From: Welwitschia mirabilis
Taxonomy: Eukaryota; Gnetophyta; Gnetopsida; Welwitschiales
Assembly (NCBI GenBank): GCA_051453625.1
Contig: JBOZIK010000001.1
Span: 230,416,277 to 230,480,276, forward strand
Length of the DNA stretch: 64,000 nucleotides
Direction of reading: 5' to 3'
Made by a program: the position numbers and the translations under genes. How positions within the stretch are numbered: the stretch's first letter is position 1; each line of letters starts with the position of its first letter. Shown here piece by piece: positions 57,396 through 64,000 of the stretch. Under the pieces are notes generated by a model. It did no database searches, had not been told where the DNA came from, and saw nothing but the letters and a program-made list of their open reading frames with translations.

Positions 57396-60300
57396 GTTTC
57401 ATCCTTAAAACTTAAACAAGAAAGCTTAGTTCTTCACTATAATACATCCATTTTACATTCCTAATAATCATTGTACTTTATAATGTTGAATTTATCCTTC
57501 TCTTACTATATCCTCTCTTGAATCAAAATTAGTCAAACTTCACATGTATAGTTAGTTAAATATCCACTTCTTTAACTATCTATCTATGGATATCAAATTT
57601 CTATCTTTGGAACTTAATGCAAAATCCATCTCTAAAGAACTTGAAAATTACTTGCTATAAGGAATAACTTAAAATGATATATAAGATTTTACTAAGAAAA
57701 TCTATCTTCAATGCCACATAAATTGTTAAATTCAATGGGATATTGTCTTTAAAGCTATTAATTGATAACACTGGTATTTTTGATAAGTATAATACTAATC
57801 ACCTTTTGGGTTTAAAATGATCAAGCCTCTATAAATGCTCTTCTTCCATTGCTCTTTAATTTGAACTCATGACATATGTGTATATCAACTTTAAAATTTA
57901 TGCATACATATGCACACACATGCACAAGAAAAAAAAAAAAAACTTTTGTTATAAATGACCTTTTAACCTTTCCCATTTTCTAAGGTTACAATGTTTACTA
58001 GATTAGGAAAAACATTATGAACTAGTATATCGTGCATGAGAGGCTAGATAATAGCTACATAATTTCATTTGGAAAGAACACTATGAACATGATTAAATAT
58101 ACTTATAGATGACTAAAAATCATTTAATTTCATAGGAAAATATATCTTAATGACCTCCTTGCTTTAATCAAAACCAAAATAAACTTAAACTATTGAGTCC
58201 AAAACTATATAATCAAATGTTACAACATAATAATACCTCACTCCAAATTATGATACTTACCTCTAAAGATGTTATGTAGAATTTTCTCAAGCCTAAGCTC
58301 ATAAATTATAAGTCTCTTCCACTCTACACTCCTTTATTGTGTGCTTCTTTCAATGCCTCTCTGACAATTCTATTTATATAATTTAGTTAGATTCCCACTT
58401 CAAAGATTAATATGTATAATATTGCACTTAATAAGTCAAGGATAAAATATGTGAAATAAACCCAAAGCTATAACTTTAGTTAAAAATAGAAGAGTTATAA
58501 ATGAGATGTTATTTATTAATAATTAATTAAATATCAATCAAAGAATTATAATAATTATATACATAGTGTATAGCATAAATAAGAGCTTAGATTTTAGGAC
58601 AATATTATGTAAGTGTAGATCAAATAAATATACAAGAGCTTAAGATTAATTAAGAGTGAACTGGCTCAAGCCTCATAAGCCAAAATAGATTTATGCATAT
58701 TCTATTCAAACAAGACTATAGATTTTAACCATATAATAATATTATTAACTACTTAAAGACTTAGCATGTAGCTAAGAATTCCAATGTGTAGGCTAATGGT
58801 AACTAAGAAAAAGAAATTGATTCATATAAATAACTAATCAAGAAATATGAAAAAGCTTTAAGAGAAAGTACTATTTGAAGATTTAATAATGATGATACAT
58901 AAGTTATTATGTTAAGCCAAAAAGTTAAGAAGTTTAATCAAATGAACTTATACTTCACCTGGTAATCAAGCCTCACATTAGCAGATATAGAGAGGAGATG
59001 TTGAATATTTTTATAAGGCATTATAAAATGTCTATAAATTACTCTTGATTTTAAGGCATTAAAAATATTCTATCTTCTTAATGACAAGAATTCAGAATTT
59101 TCGGTTATATTAAGAGCTAAAAATAGAAGATTATATTAGTTCTTTGTTTTAATGTAAAGATATGGGAGTAGATATTGAAGCATATACATATAAAATTAAA
59201 AGCATAATTTTAAGTAAATTAGAAAAATCATATCTAGCTCATAAGTGTAGTTAAAAGATACTGACTAGCATACAAGGGACCAAAGGAAACATAATAGTTC
59301 TAAAAATCTTCTAGACAAAACCTCTAATTTGAACCCTAATGAAGTAACGTCTTCAATGAGATTCAAACATAAATAGTATAAAATAGATGAGAAGAAATAT
59401 TGAAGATCATACATTTATGTATAGAAAAAACAAAAAGACAAGCTATAAAGACACAAATGGATTAAACATCATAAGCATAAGGAAATGTTAATCTAAGATA
59501 ATTTATATAGCTTTAAGAATATATTATAAGAGAATCATAAAATTTTTGAATGCATTTTTAAGCAAGCATAGTAGCATTACAAAATTAAGTAGTGCTATGT
59601 CTTAATAGATATAATAAGTATACCTTTTTTGAAAGACACTAGATAGTAGTTAAATACATGCTACTCTTTCTAGCATATCTGTGGAAATCATGATCATTAC
59701 AATGTTTAAGGAAATATATGTAACATCGTACCATAGTAGGAAGATCAATAACATCTTTTTTCACTAATCATTTAGTAATAAAAAATGGCATAGATGATTC
59801 TTTACAGTTATCCTAACACAAGTCCATAGAACAATAGTTGTGTTTCAGTTCAAAAATAACATTATTAGGATTCAAAACTAGGATCTCCATCCTAAGTATT
59901 TAATTTTATTATAATAACTAGTCCAACTACACCAATAATTCAGTGATATTTTATAGTTGTCCTTTATTAATAATGTTGATTGGTAATGGCTATTTGTAAT
60001 AGTTTTTTAGTAATCTAAATAGTTTAACTTATGAATTAAATCATTTTGTTTAGTGAAAACTAATGCATTTTGATTTTGGATTTGGTTCTGTAAAATGAAA
60101 TCAAGTCATCATAGAGATATTTAAGCTTTAATTAAATTTTAAAGTTATAATTATGTTTAATATTTTTAAAGTTATATGCTTTCATATGACAAACATGCCA
60201 CTCCAGTGCCAAACCTACATAAAAGGCATGGCTTTAGGATAATCAACTTACTTTAGGCTGGGTTTTAAACTCAATTGTAAATCATATCATCTATGATTAA

Positions 60301-60479
60301 ATGGTGGGAATTACTTCTTTCCATGATGCTTAGAAAACTCTAGAGTAGTTCATACTATTTAAAATACTACTCATGCATATAAATTCTACATCCAACTTTA
60401 CCTTATTTGATGAGAAATATTTGGCATTGCAACTATGCTAATATAGTAGTGATATAACTCATGGATTTATTACATAACC
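57396..60479. other. Unassigned stretch with a minus-strand TATA-like box
   Basis: AAATTATATAAATA on the minus strand (58371-58384) with GAATTGTCAGAG after it could be an LTR promoter of the second chromovirus, but no primer site or pol domain was recognised between it and 57396. A 15-base A run lies near 57930. From 58500 to 60480 I see no frame or repeat. Confidence 0.35.
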
Positions 60480-62640
60480 ACTAAAATAATAGCATATTGG
60501 ATGAAGTTAATTATTAAGAGCATCATTAATGACCTTAAAGATGCAGAATCAAACCTAAAAACATTGAAGCATGAAGTAAATTTAAGAAAGAAGTAGACAC
60601 AGAGGTTAATTATAATCGCTTCATCTTCTAGTGTGTCAAGATCATGAAAACTTCTTGTATGATGAGGATTCCAAGAGAATGTTTAATTTACTATAATAAT
60701 CATTGACTAATCCATTATATCTCCCAAGTGAAATCTATTGCTAGAGTTACCTTAATACCCAATATGACTACCACCTCATTCTCTTAACATGTGCCTAGCA
60801 ATATCAGGAGAAGAAGGACCCAAAAGGTCCTAGAGGTCACATAGGACCAAGGAATTGATAACACAATTAACGTCCTAAGTTTGGAGTNNNNNNNNNNGAT
60901 TAGAATCTAGCTTTTCTTACTTTTTTACAGTGTCATTGAGTGATGGTTTCCTTGAAGGAAGACTTGAGTTATGTATTTCTCATATGTTAACCTTTTATAA
61001 AAGCCTTTATACAGTTACTTAAGTTGTGGCTATTGGGAGGACACGTTAAAAGTAATCCTTAGTAATATAAATGCATTAGAATTTTTAAAAAATAGCATCC
61101 TTGTAATTAATGACTGAATGAACTTCATTAACTAGAAACGACTAGGCTTCTAGCTTGTTCAATCCAACAAATATGATTTTTCAAGTCTACCCTTAAGCAA
61201 ATGAATGCATACATCTCTTTCATATCAATTAAGAAAAATACCTTTTTGAGAAGATGTTGATACCTTATTTAAATGAGGTTTCTGAGTTAAAAAAGAGAAC
61301 TCTTCCTATAATTTGAAGCCCCTTAAAGCCTATGGATCTTTACAAGGCTTTCAACATTATGAAGAGACAAGTTAGGTTTGACATAATTTCTTTACATAAA
61401 TTATGATTCTTAGTCTTAGAAAAATTTGGATTTAATGCTAAGCTTGGATTGAGTTTGGAGCTCATTTATTTCAAATACTTGAAGCTATTGATAGATGAAT
61501 GTAAAGAGGAAAGGAATAAATTAACGTTTAGTTTAAATAATTAGAATGACAAAAGTAATGGTAGAAACTTTTATTTTTCTCATATGAGAGAAAGATATGT
61601 CATAGTTAAAGATTTTTCTCTCAATGAAACAAGGCAATTAGAATCTTAAATGAAGTACTATATTGAACTAAAAAAATATTGAAAAAGAAACCATGTAATA
61701 CCATCTCTAAGAAACATGAAAAATTATTTCAAAACTTTCTGCTTTAGTCTATTGATCTCCACAAACTTTTGCTTTATTTCTATGTCCAAATAAAGTTATT
61801 TTAAATCTTTGAAAAATAATCAAGGGCATGAATGAAGATTGAAAAGATCTAAATAATATCAAAAATAAAAAAATGGTAGGTTTAAAAGGAATAAAACATG
61901 ATTGATTTTTTACCTTTATTGTGAAAAAGATATGAATAATATTAGAATACAATAATTGAAAATGACCTTTTTTTTTCTATTTACATACCTAATTCAAGAT
62001 AATAATGAAGCAAAAGCATGGTTAATGTTCAATAGAGAGCCCTAATGGTTATATGGAGTGATGGATATGAAAACCAGTTATACATTCTAAGCATTGTAGC
62101 TTTAACTCATTCTCAAAAATTTACTAATGATTGTGAAATCTTCCTAAGGAAATGGACTAGTGTAATTCTTTCTCATGAAGTCTTATAGTATGCATTGTGA
62201 TTTCTTTCTAGTATTACTTGAGAATAATAACTAAGAAAATTTTACTCTATGAATTCATCTATAATGGATTTAACATTTAGCTTTTTTATTATCGAAAGAT
62301 TCTTACTATAAATCTATTAAGGATGATGTTTTAGATATGCCAAGTTTAGCTAAGAAGAAAGATATTCACTCAGATAATTATGTTCCTCCCATTTCTAGTA
62401 TGCAATATTTGACAATGAGAGTTGGATTATACACCATAAGAAATATAAAAAAGATAGAGTAAAAATGAAAAAGAAGCTTCAAAAAAATTGATAAATTCTT
62501 AAACATGTTTTTCTTGTGATCAACATAGACACAAAGGTTGACATTATTTAGCAAGATGATAAAATCTATCAATAAAATGAAATGGATCAAAATAAAAGTA
62601 AAGTAAATCAAAGGAATAGGCTTTATCCATCAGCTCCGAA
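60480..62640 (+). pseudogene. Unidentified plus-strand decayed coding region with CCHC knuckle
   Basis: Three parts. Near 60500: KLIIKSIINDLKDAESNLK and TLKHEVNLRKK, coiled-coil-like. Near 61280-61840 one frame runs about 185 codons with about five internal stops: PLKPMDLYKAFNIMKRQVRF, LEKFGFNAKLGLSLELIYF, HMRERYVIVKDFSLNETRQL. Near 62430-62547: KYKKDRVK and KMKKKLQKN, then CFSCDQHRHKG*HY at 62506-62547, CX2CX4HX4 with the last Cys changed to Tyr. A basic stretch before a CCHC knuckle suits a gag or a pararetrovirus-like coat protein; no RT follows. Family not recognised, and the parts may not belong together. Minus frames 61749-61952 and 62378-62611 are shadows. Confidence 0.45.
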
Positions 62641-62937
62641 TAAATTATTTTTTTCCATAAGAAAGAGAGAATACATAAATAATATAGGAAGAAAACAAAG
62701 CATAAGGTATTATGAATTATGAATTCTAATTTTGTCTACAATGAAGTAGAAATAGGATTTAAGCTAAACATAGAGAATTATTAGAAAGCAAAGAAGAAAG
62801 TATTAAAGCATTATTATCTCAAATCTTGAAGATTAATGTTATATTTTCTCATTTTATTTTCATTTAATGTAAAATGAACGAATTTAATTGGTGGACATAA
62901 AAACTTTTTTTTTACTTGTTTTTGAAGTATCTAGAAT

Positions 62938-64000
62938 CCTAGAAGGGGAAAGGAAAGGTTTGGGGGGGAGGGGTTTAAAATAACAAGCTATGCTTGGGAG
63001 TCTCTGATTATTGAATCAACTCCGATTTAACCATGACTACAATTTTAGAAATGATAACTTGGACTTCTATTTCAAATGCATATTGAATACTAAATGTATT
63101 TGTACATATGAAATACCAAAAATGATTTAAAAGTAAAATAAATAAAAATATAAAATAGTAATAAACATTGATGATGATTTATAGTGGTTCAAAAAACCTC
63201 CTACTGCACTCTTGATAATCAACTTCTATCCAAGACTAATTTGTATATTTGTTACTTGCTTTCTAGGTAGTTTAGGTTCGATATAACCTTTTACAATTGG
63301 AATTTTTGGAGGCTTAATATTAACCTTTTAAGAGAATCAGTTTCAGTATTAATAGTATGCCACAATGCATAGGTTTCACCAAATCTAAAGTACAGTCATG
63401 ATAGTACTATACTATTTGAAATGCTATCACAAATCCATGTACATATAGTGCAAACTAATTAACTAAAGTAATGATAATCAAAAGATTCTCATTTAAGTTT
63501 TTAGTCAAGTAAAATAGGTACAATAATTTTGATAGCTGAGGAATATATAGGAGACACATTTTAGAGTTTACAAGTAAATTTAGTTCTCCAATGGATAAAA
63601 ACAGAAGAGCAATGGCTAGAAAAATCCCATTTCTGTTACAACCAGTTAATCCCTTAAAATTTTTTATTAAACCCATTAAGTGCTATTACTAAAGTTAGTT
63701 ATCTTCTTTATCTTCGATCGACCTTATATAGGATTTGATTAATTGCATGTCTAGTTGATTGCATTTTGATCCTATCAACCCATATGAAAAAAGTGCAAAG
63801 GAACATGTTTAGCCCAGGTCTAATTGATCCCTCAGGAATCCAATCAAACCCTTAATGAAAAAGAGGAAAACATTTTTACTTTAGGTCTAGTTGATCCCTT
63901 AGAAATATGATTGATCCCTTGATGATTAAATGTGATAAATTATTATATAGATTTAATCAATCCCTTAGAACTCTAGTCAATCCATTAGTATGCTAGTTTT
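62938..64000 (-). repeat. LTR family A, second copy (cut by window end)
   Basis: Homologous to 5958-7432 in the same direction: G-rich tract, TTTATAGTGGTTCA, TATGCCACAATGCATAGG, TTACAACCAGTTAATCCCTT. The right end is outside the window. The left side lacks the primer site expected next to a 5' LTR, so this is a solo LTR, a 3' LTR or a truncated copy. GTYRAC-type motifs recur from 63640 onward. The minus frame 63455-63676 is LTR sequence. Confidence 0.8.

Noticed and set aside
58240-58384. Second chromovirus 5' LTR with primer site
   Set aside because: TATA-like box present, but ATGATACTT is too weak a primer-site match and no gag or pol lies between it and 57396.
1-64000. tRNA, rRNA or snRNA genes
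   Set aside because: No clover-leaf A/B-box pair or rRNA stretch was recognised by eye on either strand; a covariance-model scan would be decisive.

Overview
The window looks like plant nuclear DNA from a repeat-dense, heterochromatin-like region. It is strongly AT-rich and CpG-poor, has no bacterial gene layout, and holds no convincing intact protein-coding gene. Almost everything identifiable is a decayed retroelement: Ty1/copia, Ty3/gypsy and LINE (L1-like). Open frames are short because the old coding frames are full of stops, mostly where CAA, CAG, CGA or TGG would become a stop by C-to-T or G-to-A change. This fits long-term decay of methylated cytosine. The species cannot be named from sequence alone.

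Layout. 1-1353: gypsy-type LTR-like sequence, then an 877-base gap. 2231-7432: copia element A on the minus strand (gag 4560-5905, protease, integrase, RT) with its 5' LTR at 5958-7432. 7717-20919: a 13.2-kb Ty3/gypsy element on the minus strand with two 962-bp LTRs, gag-protease-RT-RNase H-integrase at about 15-19.7 kb, and an unusually long 6.3-kb tail with a sense coiled-coil frame, a degenerate tandem array and an antisense frame. 21065-21963: an unidentified decayed frame of about 300 codons on the minus strand. 23276-26390: copia element C on the plus strand. 26480-31240 and 37895-41640: two LINE copies of one family on the minus strand, the second 5'-truncated. 31430-32496: a CpG-retaining island unlike the rest of the window. 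34850-36003: LTR-like sequence with a TATA box and primer-site remnant. 42638-53292: copia element B on the minus strand, the most complete element here, with two LTRs, PBS, polypurine tract, gag, protease, integrase, RT, RNase H and an extra 3' frame. 54530-57395: chromovirus LTR/chromodomain remnants interrupted by a plus-strand copia fragment. 60480-62640: an unidentified plus-strand decayed frame with a broken CCHC knuckle. 62938-64000: a second LTR of family A, cut by the window edge.

The parts do not work together as a pathway; they record successive insertions. The most unusual items are the CpG-retaining island, the two unassigned decayed frames (21.0-22.0 and 60.5-62.6 kb), the extra frames and tandem array in the gypsy tail, and LTR arrays of short motifs that look like deaminated GTCGAC and GACGTC palindromes. 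All domain calls come from reading translations by eye against remembered family motifs; no database search was run.
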